A DNA stretch of 64,000 nucleotides from Azorinus chamasolen (Eukaryota; Mollusca; Bivalvia; Cardiida; Solecurtidae), in NCBI GenBank assembly GCA_963576725.1, contig OY755251.1, positions 40,436,192 to 40,500,191 of the forward strand. Direction: 5' to 3'. Of this stretch, positions 45,395 through 58,429 are shown in pieces. The stretch's first letter is position 1; each line of letters begins with the position of its first letter. The notes beneath the pieces are model-generated. The model did not search any database, was not told where the DNA came from, and saw only the letters and a list, made by a program, of their open reading frames with translations. Both the position numbers and the translations under genes were made by a program.

Positions 45395-45955
45395 AGATAT
45401 TATCCTCTATGTTAACAATCATGTTACTACATATGCAAAACAGCTGCTGGTCAATTGAATGTTCTATTAAGAGTAAGTAAGTTTTTACCATTGGATTGCA
45501 AAATTATCATCTACAAATCATTGATGAGACCAAATTATAACTGTTGTGCACTTATTTGGCCTTTCTGCTCTAAAGCAAACACTGAGAAAATGGAAAACTT
45601 CAACACAAAGCTCTCAGACTAGTATTCAACGATTTTACATCAAGTTATGAAGATTTGCTACAATAAGCTAATATGCCAACAATGCATATAAGCAGAATTA
45701 GATCTATGGCTATTGAAACGCCCAAAGTTTCTCCTTCCTATCGGCATGATCTAGTCAGCTTCAAAGCATATTCACCATCTTACTCTTTTCGGTATACCCA
45801 CATGCTTAACATACCAAAAGTTAGAACGAGTAACTATTGAAAACAGTCAGCCTCCCAAAGCATTTTAGACAAATTGACAACTACAGTGAGTTTCCGAGGT
45901 TGGTACGGACTTGGTGCGGTCCAACCTGTAAATGCCTTGCATGTTCCTAAACAAA
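45395..45955 (+). pseudogene. LINE 3' end (non-LTR RT C-terminus)
   Basis: With frame changes the plus strand reads TTICKTAAGQLNVLLRVSKF, LPLDCKIIIYKSLMRPNYNC, CALIWPFCSKANTEKMENF, SPSYSFRYTHMLNIPKVRTS and finally TWCGPTCKCLACS with a stop at about 45953. This is the usual C-terminal part of Jockey/CR1-type RT proteins, ending in the W-GP-CKC-C motif. Several frameshifts make it dead. It differs from the LINE at 58.4 kb. Confidence 0.75.
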
Positions 45956-45999
45956 TTGACATTACTTTTTTATTCATTGTATATATCACACATGCTAGA

Positions 46000-47030
46000 T
46001 TATTGAAACAATAAGTACAGACACGGACTATAAAATAATCACCGTCTGTGATAGTGTATTCTTTTAAGCCATATATATCATTTTTATATATACTGTATGC
46101 TGTGAGGCCACTGTTCGTAAAGTGTTTCGCTACTTTAAATTTTCGAAAGTTTGGAAAATATTGTGAACTCTTATTTACAGAAGAAAACGATGTTTATCTT
46201 TTTCCCATAGTACAATTTTTAACACAGTTCGCTTTATAGTCATGGGGAAACAGTCACACCTCTGCTTTGGGTTCCTCAGCAAAGACTTACACATTTTCCT
46301 CGGTCTCTACAACCAACCCAACCGATGATTACTTTTCAAAAAGTCGGTTTGTAACCTTATTTCTTATACTATTACATAAAATCGTGGCGTGCCACCTTGC
46401 CGTTTGTTTTCGGTGAGTTTGAGTTTTCTGGCACTGCAATTGTGTTGTCCGTATGGAGCAGGCAGGGAAAGGTTATAAGTGTATGTGTATGGTATATATG
46501 TGTATGAGCACTCAGTTCCTGTGGTGTAATATCTTGTCTTCCATTCGTTTGATTGAGTTTGTTTTGGTTTTACGGCGCTATTCATATACTATCGGTGTAG
46601 ACCAGGGACTGCTTGAGTGTAGCGTAACACATGTCTGAAGATCTAATGTCAATTATAAGCATACGTTTACATGCATTTGCTCCAAATGGACTGTGTAACA
46701 TAAATAGATGATGGTAAACCCTGCATGTTGGACCATAGTCTTATAATGCGTGTACGTAATGTGGACACTGCTTATGGGATAGATAAAGGCAATTTTTTTT
46801 TAAATCAGAGTAATACTTGCCATATAATTCGTTTCGAAAAACACCAAATGTATACCCTAAATTTCGGGTTAGTAATTGGTGGATTGTTTTATAAAGAAAA
46901 TAGGAAAAAGTAAACTATTTACGTTACTGCCACTATAGAAATAATACATTATGGGAGAAGAAATCTTATCTAAATTAACAAAGCATCTTTTAATTCTACT
47001 AGTTTTCCATTACAGCAAAATATTCGATTT
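46000..47030. other. gene-free sequence
   Basis: Open frames are short and without motifs. Confidence 0.4.
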
Positions 47031-47034
47031 GTCA

Positions 47035-47395
47035 AGGGTTAATTTTTTCAATTTTAAAAGGGCTTGTGCCGAATGTCCACGGTTAATTGTATCTTGCATG
47101 TTCATACAATTCTCAACGGTTAATAATATCTTGCATGTCCGTGCAATTGTCTACGGTTAATAGTATATTGCATGTCCATGCAATTGTCCATGGTTAATAG
47201 TATCTTGCATGTTCATACAATTGTCCATAGTTGATAGTATCTTGCATGCTCATACAATTGTCACGGCTGATAGTATATTGTATGTTCATACAATTGTCCA
47301 CGGTTGATAGTATCTTGTATGTCCACGGTTAATAGTATCTTGCATCTCCACGGTTAATAGTACATTTTGTACCATGTTCATACAATGGTCTTTAA
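47035..47395. repeat. minisatellite, unit about 46 bp
   Basis: Repeated TTGCATGT(T/C)CATACAATTGTC and CACGGTTAATAGTATC words, about eight units, the last ones shortened. Confidence 0.8.
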
Positions 47396-47399
47396 CGCA

Positions 47400-48750
47400 T
47401 CAGTCCCCTTCACTGTTTGTGTTGCAGTTTATCTTCTTAAATCCACAATAATATTGCGTAGGTTCCCTTCAATAGTTCATTTCATTAATGATGAAACAAA
47501 GGCGTTTAATATTTATTATTGTAACTGTATAAATTGCATCCATATCTATATATAACATTTAGTTCAGCGCATTGAAGCTATAAAACTCACTGAAACATTT
47601 ATTCTGGAGTAGGGTAGGATCCAAAGCGTCGTTTCGCAGTTTATGTCTCAGGTTATCCGTGTTTCCGAGATGGTTCGGGGAATATCCAAGTGTGACTTGA
47701 TGCATGGTCTGGAACATTAATTCACCATAATTATGATGTTTAATGACAGTGCTATATGTTCTCATCACAGATCATCATTGAAGTTCTGAATTAAGATACC
47801 ATCGTGTTGGAATTTAAAACACAGACCAACCGCCTCCCTGGCTTTGGGTTGTATCAGAAATTAATTTGATTTAGGCATTGACCATCTAGTATTGTAGCCA
47901 AGCCGCATTATTCGTAGTATATATTAAAACTTGGTTTTTGTTTGGCAGAAGGTACAGTCACAGAACGCTAGAATGACTTCAAGTCTCAGACTAGGTTTGG
48001 TCACATACTGATAACTGACATCTGCACATGTTATTTAATTTGACTATTATTCATTACATGTAGAAAGGGCCAATCAGCTAAACAGATAGAGCAACTGTAA
48101 ATGATTCGATTATGGAATGTTCCTAAACCCTTTCTCTAGGATGGTCATACATTTTTACGGAACGTATTTTTTCTCGGTGTTCCGCATGAAGTGCCGATGT
48201 AATGTAATAGTTATGATTATTTTCAATGGTAACTGCAAAATACGGAAAAGTGTACTCAGTCTAATGTGAATGATTCGCATGATTCAACTGAGATGAACTC
48301 TTTAGAACATGCTAGCTTTGCAGTTACTATTAACTTCGATTCACAGCATACACGTATAATGTACTATAACAGACATTACAGTATATATCAACACAAATAT
48401 GTTTAATTGGCTTAAGCTGTATTCATATCAACGTTATTTCTTGTGAAAGGTGAAGGAAAAGACAAGGCCGTGGTGAGAAGAAGGAAACACACAAGACGTT
48501 AATCCATAGTAAATGATACAAATGCAGCACGTCTTACTGGAATAAATGGCTCATCCTGCTGGCAATTGTGCCTTTGTCATGTAATACATTACACTCTAAA
48601 CGTCCGAATTATCATCATGGCATGTTTCTATTCAATACTTAGTTCCGTCAACATAGTATTGTCCAAATGCTGAGGAGACAAAAGATCGAAGTGATGGCAC
48701 CGAACAATAATTTTTACGTTTACAATATGACATAATGATTATGATAACTT
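47400..48750. other. gene-free sequence
   Basis: No recognised feature. Confidence 0.4.
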
Positions 48751-48842
48751 TATGCTACTACTACTACTACTACTGCTACTACTACTTCTACTACTACTAT
48801 TACCACTACTACTATTACCACTACTTCTACTACTACTTCTAA
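48750..48842. repeat. TAC trinucleotide microsatellite
   Basis: Runs of CTACTACTAC with TTC and TGC interruptions. Confidence 0.85.
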
Positions 48843-48884
48843 TGATAACAATTATGTCAATGATGAAGTGAAATAGAATTATAT

Positions 48885-49110
48885 GGAAGTGGACAATCAT
48901 ACAGGGAGCACCAAACTTAAACGAACACTGAACTGAACATCATCAGAACACGAAAAGGCACAATTACAAGACAAAATATAACGAAACGCATAATAAGACA
49001 ACACCAATAACCATTTACCATATAAAACGTAACACAGGGTGAAATAAACAGGAGTGGCGCCTTCGAACGAGTAACCTAAGTCAAAATGTAAGATAAAATG
49101 TCCACTCAAG
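48885..49110 (-). mobile_element. family-R tail, diverged
   Basis: CATACAGGGAGCACCA, ACAAGACAAAATATAACGAAACGCAT and GCGCCTTCGAACGAG parallel the minus-strand tail at 49600-49800. Confidence 0.55.
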
Positions 49111-49569
49111 ACAACTCGACAACATGAGTAACGATGTCAAGACCAAATAATATTAAAATATACCGCAATAGTAAACACGTGTCGTCATACATTATGTGAC
49201 GTAATACTCACCAAACATTTATTCACTTACAATTTAAAAACAGAGGCGGAAATAAAGGGTAACATCTGGGGCCCTCAATCATTGCAAGGTAACGGATTCA
49301 TACCCCTACATTGATTAACCCTTTACTCCATGAATATTCATGTTAGAAATAACGACGTCATTAACAATAACCATATTACCTTCAAATGGTATATTAACAA
49401 ATTATTTTACCGAAGCAGTAACTGTATATCAGATCTATATTTTTTCTTTAGCAATCCAAGACGAACCAGATCAGGCGGGTCCAATAGAACTGGAATCACT
49501 GAAATACACGCATCTGATTAAAAGAAACAAGGGATGTATTTCAAAAACTCGAGTCATTTCGCCATTATG

Positions 49570-50884
49570 CTACAGCTGAACCTGTCTTAAGTGGCCATAT
49601 AAATATGGAAAAATAATCAAACAGGGAGAGCCACACACGAAATGACACCGCACCAAACACCATCTAACAAGAAACGGTAAAGCCACAAGACAAAACATAA
49701 TAGGACGCATATCAAGACGAAACACATTAAACATTAAGCATATTAAACAACAAAATTGACCGTAGGCTGAAAGCAGGAGTACCGCCTTGGAACGGCCAGC
49801 AGCCAAAAAAGGGCTACTGGGGGACTTAAACCTGGTTTACGGGTACCCAACCTCGTCCTTATCCCACTTTCACCAAAGTCAAAATGTAAATAAAATTCCC
49901 CCTTCAGACAACTCCACAACATGCATAACGATGTCTGCCAAAATGAAAATGATTTGAAAATAAACGTTAGAGGTAAACAAGCGACGTCATCATGTAAATG
50001 ACGTCATAATTTAAAAGTACGGGAAAACTATTTGAAACACTTCTACACCGACATTTAATAAAAGATAAATCGCAAAAAGATACAATTACTAGTGGATATT
50101 AAGCATGCACAACTGTTTTGTTTGAAAAAGAATAAACTTGACATCGTAGACATGTACTCGATGACTATTCAGGTCAGAGCAGCTGTGGAGAAGTCATTTG
50201 GGGTACGACAGAACTGGCAAAATACAAATATCTAATTTCCTCCCTCCGTAAACGGGTTTAAGAGGGAATCTTCATAGAGTATTAAGCCTTTTCCGTCGTC
50301 GCACAAGCAAAGAGGAAAGCATAATGACCAACTGTAAAGGGGTCGACCACCAAGCATGTAGTGTGCTGCAATATAGAGGGGTCATATCCCTTTTTAATGA
50401 ATTGTTTTATACGTTTGACAAACAAAGTATCAAAATATGTGTGTCCAATAATTTTTCGAGGTTTGTAAATGACATCACCGTAAAACTCCGGATGTGAAAT
50501 ACCTAACTTTAGAAAAGTACGTAAATTGCAATTGTATTTGCTGATGAGTAGAACATTACGGTGGTAAAAGTTTGAAAATGTTTTACGAAGTTTGTCATAT
50601 CTGTAGCCCTGTTTTAGTAGTTTTTCGGTGATAATAAGGTTACGATTGTTAAAATCATCAACAGAGGAACAAGCTCTAGCAAAACGAATAAGCTGAGAAA
50701 TGTATACACCGTAACATGTAGCTCGGGGAACATCCCCATCCAAATGAGGATAGTTAACTATTTTAAAATTAAAACAGGACTTATTATAGTCCTGTAAGAC
50801 AGCTGGTAGCTGAAGGTAGGTTAAAAGTAATGCATATAGGGACTTTCTACGTATATTTGCCCTGCAAGAATAAACCAACTGCAT
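49570..50884 (-). mobile_element. family-R RT element, best-preserved C-terminal domain
   Basis: 50800-50282 is one open minus frame: FNFKIVNYPHLDGDVPRAT, CYGVYISQLIRFARACSSVD, QGYRYDKLRKTFSNFYHR, GISHPEFYGDVIYKPRKIIG, KKGYDPSILQHTTCLVVDPF, ending HYAFLFACATTEKA. About 440 bp of 3' region and the tail (GCCACACACGAAATGAC ... GTACCGCCTTGGAACGGCC) follow to 49570. The palm with YLDD lies upstream in full copies and is absent, so the copy is 5'-truncated. The residues before FNFKIV are not element-like. Confidence 0.75.
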
Positions 50885-51287
50885 TTTAAGACACTCATGT
50901 TCAACTGAATTGCCATTTAGAACATGTTCTGTTGTATATTAATTATGACCACATTTAATAACCTTTTCATCGAGAAACAATTCTAATTTAAATAACAAAT
51001 GGGTTGGTAGAGAAAAAAAGGAGTAATGATTTTAATCCTCTCAATGCAACATAGATGTCATCTTGTAAAATTATCGTGTGCTGCAGGTTTCAAAGTGTTG
51101 TTTTCTTTAGTTTCGTTACAAATATATTTATTGTCAAATAGGTTCGACCTGAGGTGATATCAAGTTATTCGGCGTATCCTCTGGATCCAAACTGTTTGCA
51201 AAAGATAGTCACGGATTCACCTTTCGCGGTGAAAGTGTTACAAATGCTTATTACTCACATCTTGACACACCTTCTGTACACACCCTA

Positions 51288-51960
51288 GACATCCGTGTAT
51301 ATACAACATGGGCATCCGTGTATACACAAAATAGCCATCCCAGTATACACAACCTATGCATCCGTGTATACACAACCTAGGATTCCGTGTATACACAACC
51401 TAGACATCCGTGTATACACAACCTAGGCATCCATGTATACACAAACTAGAAATCCGTGTATCCACAACCTTAAGCAATCGTGTATATACGACCTAGACAT
51501 CCGTGCATACACAACCTAGACATCCGTGTATACACAACCTAGACATCCGTGTATACACAACCTAGACATCCGTGTATACACAACATAGGCATCCATGTAT
51601 ACACAAACTAGAAATCCGTGTATCCACAACCTTAAGCAATCGTGTATATACGACCTAGACATCCGTGCATACACAACCTAGACTTCCGTGTATACACAAC
51701 CTAGACATCGTGTATACACAACCTAGACATCCGTGCATACACAACCTAGACATCCGTGTATACACAACCTAGGCATCCTTGTATACACAACCTTAAGCAA
51801 TCGTGTATATACAACCTAGACATCCGTGTATCCACAACGTTAAGCAACCATGTATATAGAACATAGACATCCAAGTATACAAAACTTTGGAATCCGTGTA
51901 TACACAACCAAGGCATCCATGTATGCACATCCTAGGTATCCGTATATATATATAAAACAA
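51288..51960. repeat. minisatellite, unit about 24 bp, with a higher-order repeat
   Basis: Units of (A/G)CATCCGTGTATACACAACCTAG, roughly 27 copies with variants. A block of about 100 bp containing the odd unit AAGCAATCGTGTATATACGAC occurs at about 51421 and again at about 51585, so several units were copied together. Degenerate unlike a CRISPR array. Confidence 0.9.
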
Positions 51961-52027
51961 TCTAAGCATTATTTACGCGTTGGCTCTCTAGCCTGCACAG
52001 TTTTAGAGTAGCTCTACCTATAATTAT

Positions 52028-52222
52028 GGCCAAACCCCTCTAATGCGACCACCTAAAAGAGGTTTAAGTCTGGACGGTAGAGGCAGGTGGTTGCTCAATG
52101 CAGGACAAAAGTAATGCAGAAAGTTTTTCTAGGAGCATTAATTTTGTCCTGCATTAAGCAACCACCTGCTTATAAGTACAACCATATGTATTTAAGTGGT
52201 CGCATTAGAGGGTTTCTACTGT
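52028..52222. mobile_element. MITE family M2 copy
   Basis: CCCCTCTAATGCGACCACCT at the left, AGTGGTCGCATTAGAGGGTTTCTACTGTA at the right, inner arms TCAATGCAGGACAAAAGTAATGC and inverse. Confidence 0.8.
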
Positions 52223-52299
52223 ATGCTCACTAAATATTTTGCCTACTTCGTGCTTAACAGAAAACACATTACAAGCTAGATTGTCGTCATTCTTCAAAC

Positions 52300-54980
52300 G
52301 TGTTACATGAGCGTCAAACAGACTGGTATGATATATCACGAGGGAAGGTAGTAAAAATCAGATTGACAACTGATAACCAAACATAGCAAACATAGCTTTC
52401 CTTCATAAACGCTTTTTCACGAATTTTGCATAGACAATGTAGGACTCGTCTGGACAATGGTCTGCCTTATGTGCTAAATGTAATAAAATAGGTCACTGTC
52501 TACAGTTCCTGACACGATCAATAATTTCCTAGTTGATAATGCTGTAATTAGGCTAAGTAGCATCCACACTGTCACTATTTCAAAGGGTCATTTCAATTAG
52601 GCCTCAAAGAGTCATAGATAATGTGCATATTTCAAAGTGTCATTTCTCAAACAACCCCTATGTTATTAACAATAGCTCAGCCCTCCCAGTTTGAACAAAA
52701 TCACAGCATAGGGTTTGGTGGGGGATGAAGGAGTTAACTTTGAATACATTTGTTTATTTTCATATCTTACTTATGTCTCTAGCCAAAACGGAAATTGAAT
52801 AGAAAGATTTGTGGCGGTTCGTCATGACTGTATGTGATTAATATTTCCCTTTTGGCTATCTTAAATAGATCCAGCCTCCTTGAATAAATCTACTGAAAAG
52901 GGAGTATTTACTTGAAAAGGGACCATTTTAAAATTGTGCAATTTTGAAACCATTTAAATAATTAAAACATTTTTTTTGTTAAAATATACAAACATTGATA
53001 AATTAAAAACAACATTTTCAAGAATAGTTACATTATAGATATGGTATTAATTCCACCAAACAGTTCATGTTGACCACTTCGAGACGATTCTAAAGAGTGG
53101 TAGCCTATGGTGAAAACATTATTTGAAGAACACCCTTTAGTGATGATTCTGAGTACCAAATTGCGTTGCATTGCGTTATGGTATTATACAATAATGTGCT
53201 TACGTGTTAGGTACTTATGTGACATCACCTGGTTGCATTTCAGCACAGTATTTTTTGACCTATGATAGTAATTACCAAAGTTCAAAACAGTGAGCCAGTA
53301 CTCACGATTTCTGTAGTCTGGGTTGCATCTCTGAAATACCTGGTTGGTTCGAACAGCTACAGGGTAAAGGCATACCATTATTAGTACAACCGTTATTAGT
53401 AGTAAGATAATTATATACATGTAATACATATAGGAACACAACATGTACATGTAGACTTTAGAAGCGGTCGTTTATTATTAATCTACGTGTCTTAAAAAGT
53501 TGCGTAATCCACTTCAACAATAACATGGAAAGCTCATATAAGAATTTCTAGTATTACAATTGACATGTAAAGCTTCCACCTGCCTAAAAGACCCCTACTT
53601 TGACGTCTTTGTGATGCTGTAGTGAAAAAAGTATTGAAAGCATCAATGCTATACTTATATATTCTTCTCATTGTTCGTATAATTTAATTATTACTTAAAC
53701 TTGTACAAACATTCACATCATTAGATAATACATACGATGAATCATCTACGAGTACAGTCAGTGTTCAGTGAATCATTGCCGATATCTCAATACTGCTAAA
53801 TCCTTAGAAAATCGCCTACTGTTTAAGAACCTGAAAACCGCGGAAATCAACGGACATGTTCGGCAAATGTCCAATTGATTCTGAATCCATCTCGACACTA
53901 CGCTAATAATCATACTGACCCGAAATTAAAAGCACCCAGCCGCGAATGTCTACTGTGTAATTTTGTGTTTCTACAGCCGCATTGAAAAGTACGTCCTTTA
54001 CAGAGAGTTCAGTTTCAGGACATATTTTAGTGACAGACGGGCGCATTTACCTCTGGTGTTCACAGCAACCAGATGTTCTGTTTTTCGATACAAACCTTTT
54101 TTCCAAGTCAGTTGCAAAGCCTTCGCAAATATGAATAATATACAACTTTGATATTAAAAGGATAGTGTAAGGATAATGTGCAATGCATTATTTGCAAAAA
54201 CGTTATGCGCAATGCCATATGTATCAAATATGTCGTTTAAAAGAACGTGTTTGGTAGTGGAATATGCATTAAATACGTGGTTTTTGGCGCTTAAAAGGAA
54301 CGTTTTGATCGTGTTCTCTATGTTTTGAATGCGTCGTTTTACACTTAACATGGATGTTATTTTATTGTAATACGATGTTTGTGTTAAATGCCTGGTTTGA
54401 CATTTACAGGATATCTAATTTGTGATGTATTATGTGTGTTGAATGTGTAGTGTAACACTTACATGAACAGGAGTGATATTTGTGGTAATAACTTTTTCTA
54501 AAGCAGTTTTAGACGTAATAGGTTTCTTAAGTCATGCAATATTGATGACAAGTAATAGCAACTTCGGGTTTGATGTTTGATCCTTGTACCATGTAAAGTA
54601 TCCATTTAGTGTATGCGATTAGATTCTATTTTTAAAGAGGGTTTGCCATGCATATCATATAATTGAATGTAATATAGGGTTCAATGAAGTGGTCAGAAGT
54701 AATTATCTTGTATTTATCACCTCCTTAACTCCAGTAATCCATACTACTAGAAGCATACTAGATTACCTTATAGACATCATGATAAAAACGCCAAGTCGAC
54801 AGTGTAGAATCAAATCGGTGTAATCTTTACTGACAAATCCTTCTCAAGCAGGTCATCAAGTTAACAAACATCTCTACGTACTTCCAACAGAAATTTCAAA
54901 AATCACTCATATGGTATGATACCAGCAAGCTAATCTAATATAATACTGCAGAAGTCATAAGGCCACGCTTTGTAAAACGT
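52300..54980. other. gene-free sequence
   Basis: One open frame at 53184-53450 (minus) has a hydrophobic start and plausible splice-like sites but no known motif, so I leave it uncalled. Confidence 0.4.
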
Positions 54981-54999
54981 AGTTTTTAATCATTACAAA

Positions 55000-56430
55000 T
55001 ACATGTATGAGTCATTCAGGAAACACCGCATGCAATATACACAACCGCCCATACAGCACCACAACGACATAAGCAAATGTGCATTTATATAAAAGCCACA
55101 AAGAGACGTACAGACATAACAACCAAACAATAGGGGGAAGATGGAAGTACCACCTTTGAACGGTCAGTGACAAATGTCCCTGGGGATTAAACCGGTTATG
55201 GGGAGCCCAACTTCACACTTATTCCATCCCCACCCTTAAAGACAAACAGTGTAAATAAATGTATCTCCTCTACGACTCATCTACAACAACTGCGATGGCA
55301 AATAAAGTGGGCATGTAAACGATAACATATTTAAGTGAAACAACTTAAATATCCACCTATCGCTAGTTACCTATTGATTGAGCTGCAAACATAGTAACTG
55401 TAGAAAAGTAATAAAGGGTGCGAAAAAACTAGATATCCGACAAATATCCGAGATCCACCTTCCGTTTTCGGATTGAAGAGGTCGCCTTCATAGAGTAGTA
55501 AACCTTTTTTGTCGGCATACATGCAAAGAGGGCAGCGTGATGCCAACTGTAAAAAGGTTGACAACCAAACATGCAGTATATTGTAGTACCATATGATCAT
55601 ATCCCTTTTTTATTATTTTTTAACATATTTGATGAACAAAGTGGGAAAATGGGTATGTCCAATAACTTTACGAAGTTTGTCAACAACATCACCATAAAAT
55701 TCAGGATGTGAAAGACCGTGTGTCTGGATCGCCTTAAGATTACATTTGTACTTGCCAATAAGTGAGAGATTTCGATGATAAAACTTAGAGAATGATTTTT
55801 TTAGTTTATGATATCTATATCCTTTCTTAAGCAGCTTTTCATTTAAAATGAGATTTCGACTGTTAGAATCGTCAACAGAAGAACAAACTCTAACGAACCG
55901 AATAAGTTATATAAACCGCGTAAGATTGGGCACGGGGAACATCTCCATCAAGAGGAAGGAAATTTACAATATCAAAATCAAAATCGTCTCTTTTGTCATA
56001 ATTTTAGAACAAATGATTCCATTGTCAATTTTAAGGTCAAGATCGAGAAAATCCGCACAAGTGTCGGAAGAGTTAGGTATGACATCTTCTTTTGATTGTT
56101 GGTTCAAACTCAACATGAAACTTCTCTCATAGCAGTACAAAAACAAATGGGCAACCAGTGGTGCACACTTCGTACCCATAGGAATATCAATCACCTGACG
56201 GTATATAACATTCCCATAACGTATGAATATGTTATCCAGAAGAAAGGTTAGTGATTCGCCAACCTCTGAGCAAGACCAATTGGTATATTTTTTCATTGGC
56301 TCGTTAGTAAAGAAAGCTTTTTCAGCATTACATGCCGCCAGAAATGATGTTTTTTCTCTGGCAAATAGTTTCTGGGTTAAGCTAGTAAGTTTATCTTTAA
56401 TTAGATCATGAGGAAGGGTTGTGTACAAAG
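55000..56430 (-). mobile_element. family-R RT element with GTxCAP motif, 3' tail
   Basis: The most upstream part of family R in the window. From 56428 the frame reads LPHDLIKDKLTSLTQKLF, FLLDNIFIRYGNVIYRQV and DIPMGTKCAPLVAHLFLYCY (the GIPMGTxCAPLLADLFLYCYE RT block), then FMLSLNQQSKEDVI joined directly to SSDTCADFLDLDLKIDNG, so the YLDD segment is deleted. After a frameshift at KI(M/Y)DKRD near 55995 the C-terminal domain continues to about 55490, with the 3' region and tail to 55000. Inactive. Confidence 0.75.
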
Positions 56431-56707
56431 TAGAAAAATGAGTATGTACTTACAGTGGATGCAAGAAACCTTTTGTTCCTACGTTTATTTAAGATTTCTG
56501 AATAGTTCTTAATAGACCAGAATGTTCATGTCTTATCACAATCGAATTGTTCATGTTCTTTTATCTTCGTTAAACAGGAAGTCAAAAGTAAAGAAAAATT
56601 TAGTAGTTGTACAAGAGCTAGAATTTGCAATGAAACGCGCTTTATATGTTTTTATGTAGTTTTGGTAACCAATAAATTGTATGAAAGTTATGTTGTGTAA
56701 TTTTGAT

Positions 56708-56830
56708 ACAGTAGAATCCCTCTTATGCGACCACTTAATTTATAAATATGGTATCTTTATTAGCAGGTGGTTGCTTAATGCAGGACAAAAAGTAATGCAG
56801 AAAGCTATGTCCTGCATTTAGCTACTACTC
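56708..56830. mobile_element. MITE family M2, truncated
   Basis: ACAGTAGAATCCCTCTTATGCGACC, then GGTGGTTGCTTAATGCAGGAC; right arm collapsed. Confidence 0.7.
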
Positions 56831-56959
56831 AGGGAGCCAATGGGGTCTACCGTGCACCCCATGACTTTTTTCATGGGTACAAAAATGTTCAGAAAAGTGT
56901 CCTGAATCGGAATCGCGATTGTACTCAAGTTTAAATTATTTTAGGCTATGTGTATTTTA

Positions 56960-58150
56960 ACCGTTTCCATGGCAACCTCCCAGTTTTCGTAATGATGACC
57001 CATACCTGCAAATTCGCCAATATCACAGCCAGTTTTTATCCTAAAAAAACTTGTACCAAATAGAAGATAATACATTGTGCTTTTTTCCAATTGTTTGGTT
57101 AAATTAACTTATTTGCATACTCATGAATATTGATACTAATGAGAAAATAAGAAATAGCAGAAAAAGGATAGAAATAACGTAAACCTTTCATTTTTGTATC
57201 TACAAATATCATAAAATAACTTCAATTGCAGTTTAACATGATTACAAATACCCCAGGAAACAACATATCCAATTTGGGAACCAAAGCATTAACTTTAAGT
57301 GCCGTGTTCACAGTTTCCATGACAACACCCCAGTTTTCGTAATGGTGGCCCGTACTTGCATGATCGTCCATATTACAGACAATTATTGTCCTAAACCTAT
57401 AAAATTGGTACCAAATTGGAGATAGGACATTGTGCTTTTATTTCCAGCTTGTTTCTTATTACCTTATTTGCATACTCATGAATATTAATGAGAACATTAT
57501 AATACTAAAAACAATATAGAAATAACGTAAATAATGTAAACTATTCACTATTTATCCTACAAATATCAGAAAACAACTTCAAATGCAGTTTAACAGGATT
57601 ACAAAATCCTCAGAAAACAAAATACCAAAAATTTAACTTTAAGTAACTTTTAACTGTTTCCATAGTAAACATTCATGTCACTCTGTTCACACATATTTTG
57701 TTAGTCGATACCTACCTGCAAAAATCTTTCATATCACAGAAAGTTGTTGTGCTAACTGTATAACAATGGTACCGAATTAAAGCTAAGACCTTGTGCTCTT
57801 GTTTAAAGGCTATACTTAGGAATTACCTGATTTGCATACACATGAATATTAATGAGAATAATTAAAAAATAGCACACAAATACAGAAATAACGTATACCA
57901 CTTAATTTTTATCCTACCAATATCAGAAAACAACTTCAAATTTAGTTTAAATTGATGACAAAATATTCAGAAAGCAAATTATCTAAATTGATACCCAAAC
58001 AATGAACTGTAAGTAAGTAACATTGTAACGGTTTCTATGGTAACAAATTTTCACAAATTTTGGAAATTTGACATCTACCTGTAATACTTCGCTATATCTC
58101 AGTTATCTTTGATGAATCATGAAATCAATTGTTACAAACATAGATATGAG
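56960..58150. repeat. tandem repeat, period about 355 bp, 3.3 units
   Basis: Each unit: GTTTCCATGGCAAC, CCCAGTTTTCGTAATG, CATTGTGCTTTT, TTATTTGCATACTCATGAAT, AGAAATAACGTAAAC, AACTTCAA-TGCAGTTTAACA, and ATTAACTTTAAGT at the end. Confidence 0.75.
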
Positions 58151-58429
58151 ACATTTGTTGCTCTCATTAGACGAGAATAGGGAATGAAATTCTCCCTCAC
58201 CAACATAAGACATTTTACTCTCACGAATTGCAAGCCCCAACCCTGGATTGGATTGAATCGGGTACAATTATTTCAACAATAATCGTCAATACAGAGTTCC
58301 GTCACCCGCGACTTGTACTGAAGACGTGGCTTAGATATACAGTAGATATGAAATCACTAGCTGGGATGAATCGCATGAGTGTCTATCTGGTCCATGAAAG
58401 ATATGCAACATATCGTTTACTAAACTGTC

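Noticed and set aside
51288..51960. CRISPR-like array
   Set aside because: Units of 24 bp are contiguous without unique spacers and vary gradually; it is a minisatellite in eukaryotic DNA.
53184..53450. 88-residue minus frame with hydrophobic start
   Set aside because: Start looks like a transmembrane helix, but the sequence is AT-biased, without family motifs or continuing exons.
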